Source: Prevotella sp.
Lineage (GTDB): Bacteria; Bacteroidota; Bacteroidia; Bacteroidales; Bacteroidaceae
Assembly (NCBI GenBank): GCA_017447515.1
Contig: JAFSNG010000012.1
Span: forward strand, 1-53,171
Direction: 5' to 3'
DNA: 53,171 nt
The notes below the pieces were generated by a model that searched no databases, was not told where the DNA came from, and saw only the letters and a program-made list of their open reading frames with translations. The position numbers and the translations under genes were made by a program. Of this stretch, positions 26,510-35,453 are shown one piece after another. How positions within the stretch are numbered: position 1 is the stretch's first letter; each line of letters begins with the position of its first letter.

Positions 26510-27886
26510 TTATATTACATAGAACATATTCATCTCAAGCCAGAGGATGATGAAGCCAATTATCCAGCCCAGCAACACCTTGGGCGTCATGTGCTTTACA
26601 TACCAACCAAGCTGAACGTGCTCCATCTTCATCAGGGCCAGGCCGCTGATGCTGCCAATCGTCAGCAGGCAACCGCCGATGGCCGTCGTGTAAGCCACGA
26701 CACTCCAATAGGCACCGTTGGTGCCGAGTGCTCCCCCACCCAATGTGTAGAGCGAGATGTTGGAAATGGCGATGGTGAACGAGTCGACGACGGAGCTGAG
26801 CATTCCCGCCAGAATACCTAAAAGCCAGATGTCGTGAACGTAGGTATCGAACCATGCTGCCACGTCACTCCATACGCCTGTCTCGGTGACTACGCCCATA
26901 CCTAACATAATGCCCATAACGAAAAGCATCTGCTGGATGGCACCATACTGCAGAGCGCGTGGAATGCGGCGCTGGGCCATCTGGTCGGCATTCATCAGCT
27001 TGCGATTAAAGGCTTCGTTGACCACCCACAATACTGACAGCACACACAGCGCGCCGAGGAAGGGAGCCAACTTGGTAATGTTGTGGAAAGTGGGGATAAA
27101 CCATAATCCACCAATGCCCACGATGAGCATCACCACACGCTGCCAGCGGTTCAGACGCGTGTCGTCGCCACGGTAGGGCGAAGGGTTCCAGGCCGTGTCG
27201 AGACGGTCGGGCAACTGACGGTTGATCAGGATGGTAGGGATGATCCACGCCACCAAAGCAGGAATGAGCAAGTAGGCTGAGAAACGGCTAGCCGTCACGG
27301 CACCACCATCCCAGAGTATCAGTCCGATAGGGTCACCAATGACCGTAAAGCTTCCTCCCGCATTGGCGGCAAGGACGATGGCCGAACCCACCAACATGCG
27401 TTGACGGGAGTTTTGCAAGATGTTATGCATGATGACCAGCATCATCGTTGCCGTCGTGAGGTTGTCGAGGTTGGCCGATAGGATGAATGTTGCGATGGTA
27501 ATGGTCCACAACAGGCGTTTCGAGTTGCGCGTACGAATCCATTCGGTGATGAAGTCGAAACAGCCGTTGTTGTTGAGAATTTCCACTATCGACATCGTGG
27601 CCAGCAGGAACATGACGATAGCCGCCGCCTTGCCGACGTAGTTCAGAAACACGTTATTGTAAATGAACAACTTGACCGTCTCGCTAGTCGGCACAGCACC
27701 ATTGAGCCACTCCTGATAATCCTGCGGATGTTGGTCGGCCACAAAATCGGCACCCCAACAGACGTAAACCACCCACCCTACTGTTCCGAGGAACATGGCA
27801 ATGGCGGCCTTGTTGACTCCCGTCAGATGACCTGTGGCTATAAGCACATAGGCCAGAATGAGCATTGTTACTATAATGAGCGTCAT
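26510..27886 (-). CDS. nhaD: NhaD-type Na+/H+ antiporter
   Basis: The protein has 458 residues and about 11-13 hydrophobic membrane segments. It belongs to the ion transporter superfamily. Recognisable parts are FLLATMSIVEILNNNGCFD, ILSANLDNLTTATMMLVIMH and LAANAGGSFTVIGDPIGLIL, with conserved polar residues inside the helices. It exchanges sodium (or lithium) for protons across the inner membrane. It is the last gene of a leftward series and ends at the terminator 26471-26503. Confidence 0.92.
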   Translation of the reverse strand: MTLIIVTMLILAYVLIATGHLTGVNKAAIAMFLGTVGWVVYVCWGADFVADQHPQDYQEWLNGAVPTSETVKLFIYNNVFLNYVGKAAAIVMFLLATMSIVEILNNNGCFDFITEWIRTRNSKRLLWTITIATFILSANLDNLTTATMMLVIMHNILQNSRQRMLVGSAIVLAANAGGSFTVIGDPIGLILWDGGAVTASRFSAYLLIPALVAWIIPTILINRQLPDRLDTAWNPSPYRGDDTRLNRWQRVVMLIVGIGGLWFIPTFHNITKLAPFLGALCVLSVLWVVNEAFNRKLMNADQMAQRRIPRALQYGAIQQMLFVMGIMLGMGVVTETGVWSDVAAWFDTYVHDIWLLGILAGMLSSVVDSFTIAISNISLYTLGGGALGTNGAYWSVVAYTTAIGGCLLTIGSISGLALMKMEHVQLGWYVKHMTPKVLLGWIIGFIILWLEMNMFYVI

Positions 27887-27912
27887 ATTATTTGACTATT
27901 TTATTATTTGAC
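27886..27912 (-). repeat. 16-bp-period direct repeat before nhaD
   Basis: TATTATTTGAC occurs at 27886-27896 and again at 27902-27912, a period of 16 (twice 8). It fills the spacer between the dipeptidase stop and the nhaD start and shares the word GTCAAATA with the lpxC leader. Confidence 0.5.
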
Positions 27913-27915
27913 AAT

Positions 27916-29559
27916 TTATTCTGGGACGACGTAGCGATCTCCTGTTTGACGAATGAGTTCACGAGCGTAGCCGGAGGCAAAACCGGGACGACGAACGGTA
28001 GCGCCGAGTCCGTATTTCGAACGCTTGAAGACACCGTTCTCATCGGGTTTCACGGCCATATCGTTGTATTTCACTACGAGATAGAAGGCCAGCTGACGCC
28101 AGCGTTCGAGCATCTGCTGAGCCTGCTGGACGCTATAGGTATTGAGGAATCGCTGCATCTCGGCGGATTCCATCTTCATGGCCTTGGCCTCGATGTCGGG
28201 CTGCTGGGCAAAGTAGGCATTCTGCAGGGAGTCGCGAACGGCCTTCAGCGACGGGAACAGCATCGAATAGCGCGGATAAACCATATTGCTGACCCAATTT
28301 TCCACCCAGTAGGCATTCTTCATAGAGAACGTCACCTCGTCAGCACCCGGAGTATTGTAACACTCGGGCTGCTCGGTCATCGAACAGTAGATGGGAGTAT
28401 ATGCCACCATATTGCCGTCGTCGTTACCAAACCAGAAACAACCTCCAACCTCGCGGGGCATCCACGAACGCATCTGCGAGACGTAGGTCCAAGCGGTCTG
28501 CTGCGTCGACGTCGGACGTTCGTTGAAGTATTTCTTTCCGTCTACCTTATAATATAAAGGTGTGGGACGATAAGGCATTTGCCAGATGCCGCCACCGATA
28601 TCCGTCGAGTCGATGGCAAGCGGTGTACCTTCAAAGTGGTCTCGCATGTCGTTGATAACATCCTGCACGCTCACCTTCTTGTCGGGAATGACCCACAGCG
28701 GCATATCCTCGGCATCCTTGTCCTTACCCAATGCCCAAGGCAGATAGCGGTCCATGCCCTTCACGTGGTGATTGAAGAAGCTCCACACGCGGGCATCGCA
28801 AATGCGGCGACCACTGAAATCGGGGAAGGCATAAGCATTCTTAAACGAGAATTCCTCATCCTTGCCACTGAACCACCCCATCTTACGAGCATACTTGATG
28901 ACGTTCTTCGAATACAGCACGTTTTCCTTATCCTTCAGGGGGAACACGCCAATGCGGCTCTGGTTGGCATGGCCGCAGATAGCCTCATCGGGAATGCGGC
29001 GAGCAACCCATACGACACGTTCTTTCGATACGCTGCGGTCGGGGCCACAACCCTGCATCTCCATAATCCATGCCTCCTCAGGGTCACAAATGGTAAACGT
29101 CTCGCCCTCGCTACAATAACCGTATTGCTCCGCCAATGTGGTCATTATTTGGATGGCTTCGCGGGCATTCTTTGAGCGTTGCAGAGCAATATAAATCAAT
29201 GAACCATAATCAATTACACCTGTCGAGTCAACCATTTCCTCACGGCCTCCATAAGTCGTTTCGCCAATGGTTACCTGCCACTCGTTGATGTTACCGACGA
29301 CGTTGTAGGTCTCTTCAGCCTCGAGAATTTCTCCGAGGTATTTGTTGGTGTCCCACTCATAAATCTTTCGCATCTCGCCTTTCGTGTGCTTGCCAGCGGG
29401 ATAGTGGTACAGCCACATAAAGGCACCATACGAGTCGGCATTATACGAACAGATAACACTGCCGTCCACCGAGGCTTTCTTGCCTACAATAAAATTAGTA
29501 CAAGCCAGCGCATAAACCCCAGCCATCATTACAGTCGCTAAAAGCAATATTCGTTTCAT
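27916..29559 (-). CDS. Peptidase family C69 dipeptidase
   Basis: The protein has 547 residues. The signal peptide ends at LA just before CTNFIVGKKAS; in this Ntn-hydrolase family cleavage exposes the N-terminal catalytic Cys (residue 20). Other family features are DGSVICSYNADSYG, the EEAWIMEMQGCGPD segment and the arginine-rich WVARRIPDEAICGHANQSRIG. Such enzymes cleave dipeptides, here probably in the periplasm. The 41-base spacer to the upstream gene is entirely a 7-base repeat array. Confidence 0.9.
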   Translation of the reverse strand: MKRILLLATVMMAGVYALACTNFIVGKKASVDGSVICSYNADSYGAFMWLYHYPAGKHTKGEMRKIYEWDTNKYLGEILEAEETYNVVGNINEWQVTIGETTYGGREEMVDSTGVIDYGSLIYIALQRSKNAREAIQIMTTLAEQYGYCSEGETFTICDPEEAWIMEMQGCGPDRSVSKERVVWVARRIPDEAICGHANQSRIGVFPLKDKENVLYSKNVIKYARKMGWFSGKDEEFSFKNAYAFPDFSGRRICDARVWSFFNHHVKGMDRYLPWALGKDKDAEDMPLWVIPDKKVSVQDVINDMRDHFEGTPLAIDSTDIGGGIWQMPYRPTPLYYKVDGKKYFNERPTSTQQTAWTYVSQMRSWMPREVGGCFWFGNDDGNMVAYTPIYCSMTEQPECYNTPGADEVTFSMKNAYWVENWVSNMVYPRYSMLFPSLKAVRDSLQNAYFAQQPDIEAKAMKMESAEMQRFLNTYSVQQAQQMLERWRQLAFYLVVKYNDMAVKPDENGVFKRSKYGLGATVRRPGFASGYARELIRQTGDRYVVPE

Positions 29560-29560
29560 A

Positions 29561-29609
29561 TCTAATCAATTCACAATTATCAAATATCCATTATCAATTC
29601 TTAAATCTC
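29561..29609 (-). repeat. Seven-unit heptamer array filling a spacer
   Basis: Seven contiguous 7-base units occupy the whole gap between two genes and the last codons of the upstream one. Most units on the minus (coding) strand begin with GA, for example GATAATG and GATATTT. The metallo-hydrolase stop (29601-29603) lies within the array. Confidence 0.7.
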
Positions 29610-30359
29610 TATCTCTTGTCCGTCGTAGGCCATTTGGATATCTTTCGGCAACGAGGCGTTTACATCTTCGTGACGCCCAATGTCGTGACTCGAATGGATG
29701 AGCCACGTCTGACGGGCACCAATCAGCCGGGCAAAATCCACGGCTTCATCCAGCGTCTGGTGCGAGTGGTGAGGCTTTTGTCGTAAGGCGTTGACCACAA
29801 GCACTTCAGCTCCTATGATGTAATCGAGTTCTCCGTCGTCAATGGTCTTCATATCCGTGATATATGCCAGCGGACCAATGCGGAAGCCAAGTATTGGCAG
29901 GTCGTGATGCATCACTTGGAATGGCATGATGTCGAGATCACCAATCGTCAATTTTTCGTGTGGATGAATCTCGTGTAACTGGATGGCCGGAACGCCTGGA
30001 TAGCGATGTTCGGCAAAACAGTATGGCAACATCTGCAACATCCCTTGACGTGCTATCGGGTCGGCATAGACATTGATTTCGCCAAACTGACAGTAAGGGC
30101 GGATATCGTCCATTCCTCCCATGTGGTCGTAATGGGCGTGGGTAATCAGGATACCGTCAATCTTCCGGAACGGCTGGTTCATAATCTGTTGACGGAAATC
30201 GGGACCGCAGTCGATGAGCAGACGCGTTTGCTCGGTCTCGACGAGTGCCGAACAGCGCAGACGCTTGTCCTTTGCATCCGTACTGCTGCACGTGTAGCAT
30301 TGGCAACCGATAGTCGGCACGCCACACGAGGTTCCCGTTCCTAAAAAAGTCAGTTTCAT
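29601..30359 (-). CDS. Metallo-beta-lactamase-fold hydrolase (PhnP-like)
   Basis: The protein has 252 residues. The metal site HAHYDH is in ILITHAHYDHMGGMDDI near 75, with later His residues in VMHHDLPILGF and IHSSHD near the C-terminus. The N-terminal FLGTGTSCGVPTIGCQCYTC has the cysteine pattern of PhnP-like phosphodiesterases. These enzymes hydrolyse cyclic phosphates or related diesters; the substrate is unknown. It overlaps murB by 4 bases and is translated with it. Confidence 0.9.
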   Translation of the reverse strand: MKLTFLGTGTSCGVPTIGCQCYTCSSTDAKDKRLRCSALVETEQTRLLIDCGPDFRQQIMNQPFRKIDGILITHAHYDHMGGMDDIRPYCQFGEINVYADPIARQGMLQMLPYCFAEHRYPGVPAIQLHEIHPHEKLTIGDLDIMPFQVMHHDLPILGFRIGPLAYITDMKTIDDGELDYIIGAEVLVVNALRQKPHHSHQTLDEAVDFARLIGARQTWLIHSSHDIGRHEDVNASLPKDIQMAYDGQEIEI

Positions 30360-31357
30360 ATAATGTTTACTTCCGGATGTATGTCAATTCCAAATTTCTC
30401 GCGAACGTCCTTGCGGATGGCTTCACACAGCGTTACAACTTCCGCACCAGTGGCACCGCCTCGGTTGACGAGCACTAGCGCCTGTTTGTCGTGAACTCCG
30501 GCACGTCCCAGCGAACGGCCTTTCCAGCCACATTGTTCTATCATCCAACCTGCCGGAATCTTTTCGTGGTCGCTGTCAATCGTATAATGAGGTATGTCTT
30601 CATACTGCGCTGCCAGCGATTCGTATTTCTCGCGACTTACCACAGGATTCATAAAGAAACTGCCTGCATTACCCGTTACTTTGGGGTCGGGCAACTTGGC
30701 ATTGCGGATATCGATGATGACGGCACGCAACTGCGCCGCCGTAGGAATGCTGATACCCCTACGCTCCAGCTCGGCACGGATATTGCCGTAATCTAACTTG
30801 GGCTCAAACGTCGATTGCAACGCGTATGTTACGTGAGTCATCAGATACTGGTTCTTCCAGTCGTGCTTGAAACGACTGTCGCGATAACCATATTGGCAGT
30901 CGGCATTGCTAAACTGCCGCAACTGTCCCGTAGCAATCTCAATGGCTTCAACCTCGACTATCAGGTCTTTCGCCTCGACACCATAGGCTCCAATGTTTTG
31001 CACGGCACTGGCTCCTACATCGCCAGGAATCAACGACAGGTTCTCGGCACCATAGAGTCCGTGCTCTACTGCCATTGCCACTATCCTATCCCATTCCATA
31101 CCGCTGCCGCAGGTCATCCTGCAACCGTCGATATCGACACCCATCAATGCAGAGTGAACCACAACACCCTCGAAGTCGCGAGTCAACAGTAGGTTGCTGC
31201 CCCCACCTATTATTATATAGGGATCTTCTGTCTCTCGCAAAATAGCAGCCACGTCACGCGCCTCATCCACAGTACAGTATTCCAAGAACCTCGTGCACCG
31301 TGCCTCAATGCCAAACGTGTTATGCTCCTTCAGGCTGTAGTTGCTTATATCTTTCAT
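30356..31357 (-). CDS. murB: UDP-N-acetylenolpyruvoylglucosamine reductase MurB
   Basis: The protein has 333 residues, the usual MurB length for the E. coli type. FAD-binding segments are IIGGGSNLLLTRDFEG and GDVGASAVQNIGAYGVE. The type-I loop YRDSRFKHDWKNQY is present, as are the catalytic Ser in GNAGSFFMNP and a final Glu in IHPEVNII. It makes UDP-N-acetylmuramate for peptidoglycan in the cytoplasm. Confidence 0.96.
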   Translation of the reverse strand: MKDISNYSLKEHNTFGIEARCTRFLEYCTVDEARDVAAILRETEDPYIIIGGGSNLLLTRDFEGVVVHSALMGVDIDGCRMTCGSGMEWDRIVAMAVEHGLYGAENLSLIPGDVGASAVQNIGAYGVEAKDLIVEVEAIEIATGQLRQFSNADCQYGYRDSRFKHDWKNQYLMTHVTYALQSTFEPKLDYGNIRAELERRGISIPTAAQLRAVIIDIRNAKLPDPKVTGNAGSFFMNPVVSREKYESLAAQYEDIPHYTIDSDHEKIPAGWMIEQCGWKGRSLGRAGVHDKQALVLVNRGGATGAEVVTLCEAIRKDVREKFGIDIHPEVNII

Positions 31358-31359
31358 CC

Positions 31360-31401
31360 TTACCTCTTACTTTTTACCTCTGACATCAGACATCTTACGT
31401 C
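31360..31401 (-). repeat. Six-unit heptamer array over the DUF4348 stop
   Basis: Six contiguous 7-base units, five fitting NNNCNTC on the plus strand (TTACCTC occurs twice, AGACATC once). The stop of the lipoprotein gene (31395-31397) is inside the last unit. The array reaches to within 3 bases of the murB start. Confidence 0.75.
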
Positions 31402-32237
31402 GTCAGCTTCGTCAATTTCCATTTACCGTCTTTCTTCACAAACCCCATCTCCAACTCCATACCGTTTGCTATGCCGCGCAGCACAAAGATTTTCTTGTTG
31501 CCACTCTTGTGGGGCTGACCGTAAATGATGTTGAAAATCATCTTTTGAGGCAACTCAGGTGCGAATGCCTCCCATGTGTCCGAAGATATCAGCCCTTCCA
31601 TGCGTGCAAAGTCGTCATCGGGGTCTGGACCCTCAAATTCCATGGTTTCGTTCAGACTCTCCAACTGAAAATCATGATCTGTCGCAAACTGGTGGTAAAA
31701 CTCCAGGAACGATGCGTTCGTCGATTGGCTAATGGGGATAGTATTGATGCTCGTCAGCATCCAAGCGCCACGAAGACGGTCAAAGATATGTTGCACCACG
31801 GCTCCTGTGTTGAAGTATATCATCTCTACTATCGCATGGTTCAGCGACGTGTCCTTCACCACTTCCATCTGTTTCTCACTGTCGAACAGCAGCGTATAGT
31901 AGTCCTGGCGCATAAAGTAACGTTCCATCTTCCACTCGCCCTTCTCAATCTTCCCTTCCTTGCCAGCTTTCGTCGTCTTCAGCGGAAAGAGAATACGCTC
32001 CATCTGCAACGACTTATTCGCCGCAAAGTTGAAGATAAAGTCGTCGAACAACTCGTCAGCGGCCTTGGGCATCGGGATGTTTGCCAACAGGTCGGCAATA
32101 CTGTCGTTGGCGGTAGAATCTACACTCGTCGTCTGCACAGAATCTGCCGGGACCACATCCTCGGTTACTCCCGTCTTACTGCCTCCGCATGCTATCAACA
32201 ACATGCTGCAGACCAAACCAACAAAAAACCGTTTCAT
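31395..32237 (-). CDS. Lipoprotein, probably DUF4348
   Basis: The protein has 280 residues. A lipoprotein signal peptide (lipobox LIAC, Cys near 17) is followed by a low-complexity Ser/Thr/Asp-rich linker to about residue 50, then a globular domain rich in aromatic residues (FDDFIFNFAANKSLQMERI and MRQDYYTLLFDSEKQM). I recognise it as the Bacteroidales DUF4348 type, from memory. The domain resembles small NTF2-like secreted folds. Function unknown. It lies between GH127 and murB, 25 bases from the former. Confidence 0.8.
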   Translation of the reverse strand: MKRFFVGLVCSMLLIACGGSKTGVTEDVVPADSVQTTSVDSTANDSIADLLANIPMPKAADELFDDFIFNFAANKSLQMERILFPLKTTKAGKEGKIEKGEWKMERYFMRQDYYTLLFDSEKQMEVVKDTSLNHAIVEMIYFNTGAVVQHIFDRLRGAWMLTSINTIPISQSTNASFLEFYHQFATDHDFQLESLNETMEFEGPDPDDDFARMEGLISSDTWEAFAPELPQKMIFNIIYGQPHKSGNKKIFVLRGIANGMELEMGFVKKDGKWKLTKLTT

Positions 32238-32262
32238 GAATAATCGTTCTCTAAAACTATTT

Positions 32263-34638
32263 TCAATTTCCCTTCACCAGTCTCACCTCGTAGATTTCTC
32301 CAATCTGCTTGCGGGGCTTAGCAACAAATTTTACGCGTACCTGCGTTTTACCTTTCAGCAACTCGGCGGGAACGGGATAGGTCTCGTACTTAAACTCGGA
32401 GATGCGATACTTGCCCGTGTTGTTCACCGATGTCACCAGTACGTCATCAACGAAGATGTCGAACTCATGGCTCTTCCACTCGCCAACACCCCAATACTTC
32501 AGACGCAGCGAGAGGTCGGTTTCTCCGCCCGTTTGCATCAGATAACTGAAATAATGACCGTCACGAGCGTCACGGAAGAACACGTCGTTGGTATTACCTA
32601 CGAACGAATCGTCAGTCTCCATAAAGTGATCGCTCTCAGGCTGTTGCTCGCCAGGCTGAACTTTATCGGTTGTGCGCGCCTCCAAAGCTTGGCGTTCCTG
32701 TTCCTGCTTGGCCAGATTGTCCAGATAGCCCTGATAGCTATCCTCCGTCAGAGCCAGCCAATACATCATATAACGTGCATCGTGCAACTCGAAGAACGGC
32801 ATCAGCTCGTTACGAATTTCGTTCACCATCTTGGTATTGAACGTAAAGTGCAGGGGCTTGCCGGCAATGGGTTGCAAATGGTTGGCGATGTCGTCAATAT
32901 GATTGTTAATCAGGATCGGTGCCTCATTGATGGGCTGTTTCTTACCCACTGCCAACTGTCCGAAACGGCTGTCGTCGGCAATCAGACCAACCAAATCCTC
33001 GGTGCCAGTCTTCATAGCAAGCATGATAGGACCGTGCATCAAAGCAATATACTGCGGCAGGTTGGGCAGATACTTCACACTGTTGTACATAGGAAAGTTG
33101 ATGTCCACCACGTCGCCTTTCTTCCATTGGCGGTCAATGGTAACGTAGGATGACGGGCCAGTGATGATCTGCACAGGCTGACCATTCACTTTCACCGAGA
33201 ACTGCCCCGGCTTCACCCAACCAGGGTAACGAATCTGAAGCGCAAATTTGCCTTTGCCCTGCGTAATGGTAATCTTGCTGGTTTCGCTATAGGGGAACGC
33301 CGTTTCTTGACGGAGCTGGACACCTTTTTCCCTCCAATTCAGTTCGGAAGCCACAAAGAGGTTCACAAACAGGGCATCACCAACGTGGGTATAGACGAAC
33401 TGCCCATATTTACCGTGATTCTCCATACCTGTTCCCACGCAACACCACATCGCCTCGTTGGGCGCAGAATAGTTACGGTAGTGACGCGGACGGGCCGACG
33501 TGAAATAAACATAGCCGCCATGTTCCGGATGTTGGCTCGAAAGAATATGGTTGAAGGTGGCCAACTCATAGAAGTCCGCATAGCGAGCCTCGGGATTGCG
33601 GCGGTGCAGTTCCTCGGTCAATTTCAACATATTGTTGGTGTTACACGTCTCGGGACCGTCGATATCCTCGACAAAATCCTGACAGGCCTCTTTGCTGGGG
33701 AAGTGTTCGCGACGACTATTGCCGCCGAACGCGAGTGACCTTTCTCCGGTCACGATGTCCCAGAAGTAAGCGCTGGCATTATGGTACACTTCGTCACCCG
33801 AGAGTTCCGAAATACGCTCGAAACCCACAACTTTCGGCACTTGCGTGTTGGCGTGCAGATTATCCAGACAGTCCTGCCGCTGTGACAAAGGCTGCAGCAG
33901 ACGCTTGTGCGAGAAACGACGGGCCGCGTTCAGATATTTCCTATCGCCTGTGATGGCGTAGGCGTCAGCCAGTACCTCGTTCATGCCGCCGTGCTCTGTA
34001 TGCAGTGATTGCTCCACCTGAGCGTCACTGAGGTCTGCTGTCAGATTGATAATCCAGTCGCAGAAACCAAGGAACAGCTGCTTGGCCTGTTCGTTGCCGC
34101 AATATACCCAGGCATCGCGCAGACCGGCATACATCTTATGTAGGTTGTAGAACGGCACCCACGCGCCGTAATAGGGTCCGAAGTTTCCCTTCTTATATGC
34201 CGACCAGATGCGGTCGCTGCCGGGAACACCGCCTACATAGCCCTTGCCCCATTCGGGATGGTTCTTGGCATTGGCATCAGCACAGCGTTGCAACTCGCTA
34301 ATCCAATAATCCAAGCGTTCCTTACACTCCTTGCTTCCCGTAGCAGCATTGATAGCCATCGCCGTCAGATAGTGTCCTCCGACATGTCCGTCCAATCCGT
34401 CCCAGTTGGGATAAGACTTTCCTTTGGGCGTCAGTCCCGCCTCCTTCAGATAAGGTGCCAACAGACGATCGTTGTCGTACTTCAATAGTACGCTGACGTT
34501 CAGGTCACGGGCCTTCTTCAGCGGTCCGTCCAACAATGTCACATCACCAAGTGGAAACTCATCGCTGTAGAGCTTGTCTTGTGCTCCAGCGGTCATACCG
34601 ACAGCCAAAAGTGCGGAAAGGATAAATATTCTTTTCAT
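32263..34638 (-). CDS. GH127-type beta-L-arabinofuranosidase
   Basis: The protein has 791 residues from ATG 34638; the frame extends 33 codons upstream across the promoter. A signal peptide ends at TAGAQ. The (alpha/alpha)6 barrel has the zinc/nucleophile residues known from the Bifidobacterium enzyme HypBA1: Glu and Cys in ETCNTNNM near 330 and the paired Cys in MWCCVGTGMENHG near 398. Beta-sandwich domains follow. Family members remove beta-L-arabinofuranose from pectic or glycoprotein glycans; several Bacteroidetes relatives (GH146 and others) have different linkages, so the exact specificity is open. It heads the leftward series that ends with nhaD. Confidence 0.85.
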   Translation of the reverse strand: MKRIFILSALLAVGMTAGAQDKLYSDEFPLGDVTLLDGPLKKARDLNVSVLLKYDNDRLLAPYLKEAGLTPKGKSYPNWDGLDGHVGGHYLTAMAINAATGSKECKERLDYWISELQRCADANAKNHPEWGKGYVGGVPGSDRIWSAYKKGNFGPYYGAWVPFYNLHKMYAGLRDAWVYCGNEQAKQLFLGFCDWIINLTADLSDAQVEQSLHTEHGGMNEVLADAYAITGDRKYLNAARRFSHKRLLQPLSQRQDCLDNLHANTQVPKVVGFERISELSGDEVYHNASAYFWDIVTGERSLAFGGNSRREHFPSKEACQDFVEDIDGPETCNTNNMLKLTEELHRRNPEARYADFYELATFNHILSSQHPEHGGYVYFTSARPRHYRNYSAPNEAMWCCVGTGMENHGKYGQFVYTHVGDALFVNLFVASELNWREKGVQLRQETAFPYSETSKITITQGKGKFALQIRYPGWVKPGQFSVKVNGQPVQIITGPSSYVTIDRQWKKGDVVDINFPMYNSVKYLPNLPQYIALMHGPIMLAMKTGTEDLVGLIADDSRFGQLAVGKKQPINEAPILINNHIDDIANHLQPIAGKPLHFTFNTKMVNEIRNELMPFFELHDARYMMYWLALTEDSYQGYLDNLAKQEQERQALEARTTDKVQPGEQQPESDHFMETDDSFVGNTNDVFFRDARDGHYFSYLMQTGGETDLSLRLKYWGVGEWKSHEFDIFVDDVLVTSVNNTGKYRISEFKYETYPVPAELLKGKTQVRVKFVAKPRKQIGEIYEVRLVKGN

Positions 34639-34656
34639 CGATTGCGAAATTTTCTG

Positions 34657-34688
34657 CAAAGATACAAATAAGCGAGTAAAGAACCAAA
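34657..34688 (-). promoter_or_regulatory. GH127 promoter
   Basis: Minus-strand TATCTTTG (34657-34664) and TTTG (34685-34688) have the exact 20-bp spacing. The -33 box lies in a hairpin (34678-34714), and a degenerate copy of the whole promoter is found 85 bp upstream. Confidence 0.8.
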
Positions 34689-34778
34689 GGAAAACTCGTT
34701 TTTCTTTGTTCTTTCGAGCGAAAGTATCTTCTCGCATAGCGAAAAGTTACAAATAAGCAAGCAAAATACCAAAAAAAT
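34664..34778. repeat. 85-bp-offset direct repeat and hairpin between divergent genes
   Basis: ACAAATAAGC and about 20 following, mostly matching, bases occur at 34664 and again at 34749. Between them an A/T-rich hairpin (arms 34678-34694 and 34700-34714, with two bulged bases) surrounds a CTCG loop. The repeat duplicates the -33 region of the GH127 promoter in the stretch between GH127 and rsmG. Confidence 0.6.
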
Positions 34779-34789
34779 AATCCAAAACC

Positions 34790-34821
34790 TTTGGTTCATT
34801 ACTCATTTATTTGTACCTTTG
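34790..34821 (+). promoter_or_regulatory. rsmG promoter
   Basis: TTTG (34790-34793) and TACCTTTG (34814-34821) have the exact 20-bp spacing; the ATG at 34827 follows 6 bases after the -7 box, so the transcript is nearly leaderless. Confidence 0.8.
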
Positions 34822-34826
34822 TCAGC

Positions 34827-35453
34827 ATGAAAGCAGAAATCATCAAGAAATACTTTCCGGAACTGACGGAAAAACAGCTGGGACAGTATGAGCTGTTGGA
34901 CGATTTGTATCGAGACTGGAACGCGAAAATCAACGTCATCTCACGCAAGGACATCGACAACTTGTACGAACACCATGTGCTGCATTCGCTGGCGATTGCA
35001 AGAATGTTGCATTTCAAGGCAGGAACGAAGATTTTAGACTTCGGTACTGGCGGTGGCTTTCCAGGTATTCCGCTGGCCATTATGTTTCCCGAGTGCCAGT
35101 TTAAGCTTATCGACGGAACTGGAAAGAAAATCCGTGTGGCTCAAGAGGTGGCAAAGGCTGTTGGGCTGGAGAACTGTGAACCTGTCCAGCTGCGTGGCGA
35201 AGACGAGCGGGGGCGCTACGACTTCATAGTGAGCCGTGCGGTGATGCCACTGCCCGACTTGGAGCGAATCGTACGCAAGAATGTGGCCAAAGAGAGCCGC
35301 AACGCACTTCCCAACGGCATTATCTGCTTGAAAGGCGGCACGCTGGATGCCGAACTGCAGCCATTCCGCAGGATTGTAGATACGGCAGACATCAGCCAAT
35401 GGTTCAGCGAGGAGTGGTTTAAGGAAAAATACGTTATTTATTTACCGCTATGA
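34827..35453 (+). CDS. rsmG: 16S rRNA m7G527 methyltransferase RsmG
   Basis: The protein has 208 residues. The SAM-binding motif is ILDFGTGGGFPGIPLAIMFP, followed by LIDGTGKKIRVAQEVAKA, and the catalytic-region motif FIVSRAVMPLP. It methylates G527 of 16S rRNA; in other bacteria its loss gives low-level streptomycin resistance. The start at ATG 34827 is set by the promoter. It overlaps ispE by 4 bases. Confidence 0.95.
   Translation: MKAEIIKKYFPELTEKQLGQYELLDDLYRDWNAKINVISRKDIDNLYEHHVLHSLAIARMLHFKAGTKILDFGTGGGFPGIPLAIMFPECQFKLIDGTGKKIRVAQEVAKAVGLENCEPVQLRGEDERGRYDFIVSRAVMPLPDLERIVRKNVAKESRNALPNGIICLKGGTLDAELQPFRRIVDTADISQWFSEEWFKEKYVIYLPL

Noticed and set aside
31960-33153. A 397-codon plus-strand frame opposite the DUF4348 and GH127 genes
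   Set aside because: It runs across both genes in antisense; the real genes have signal peptides and catalytic motifs.
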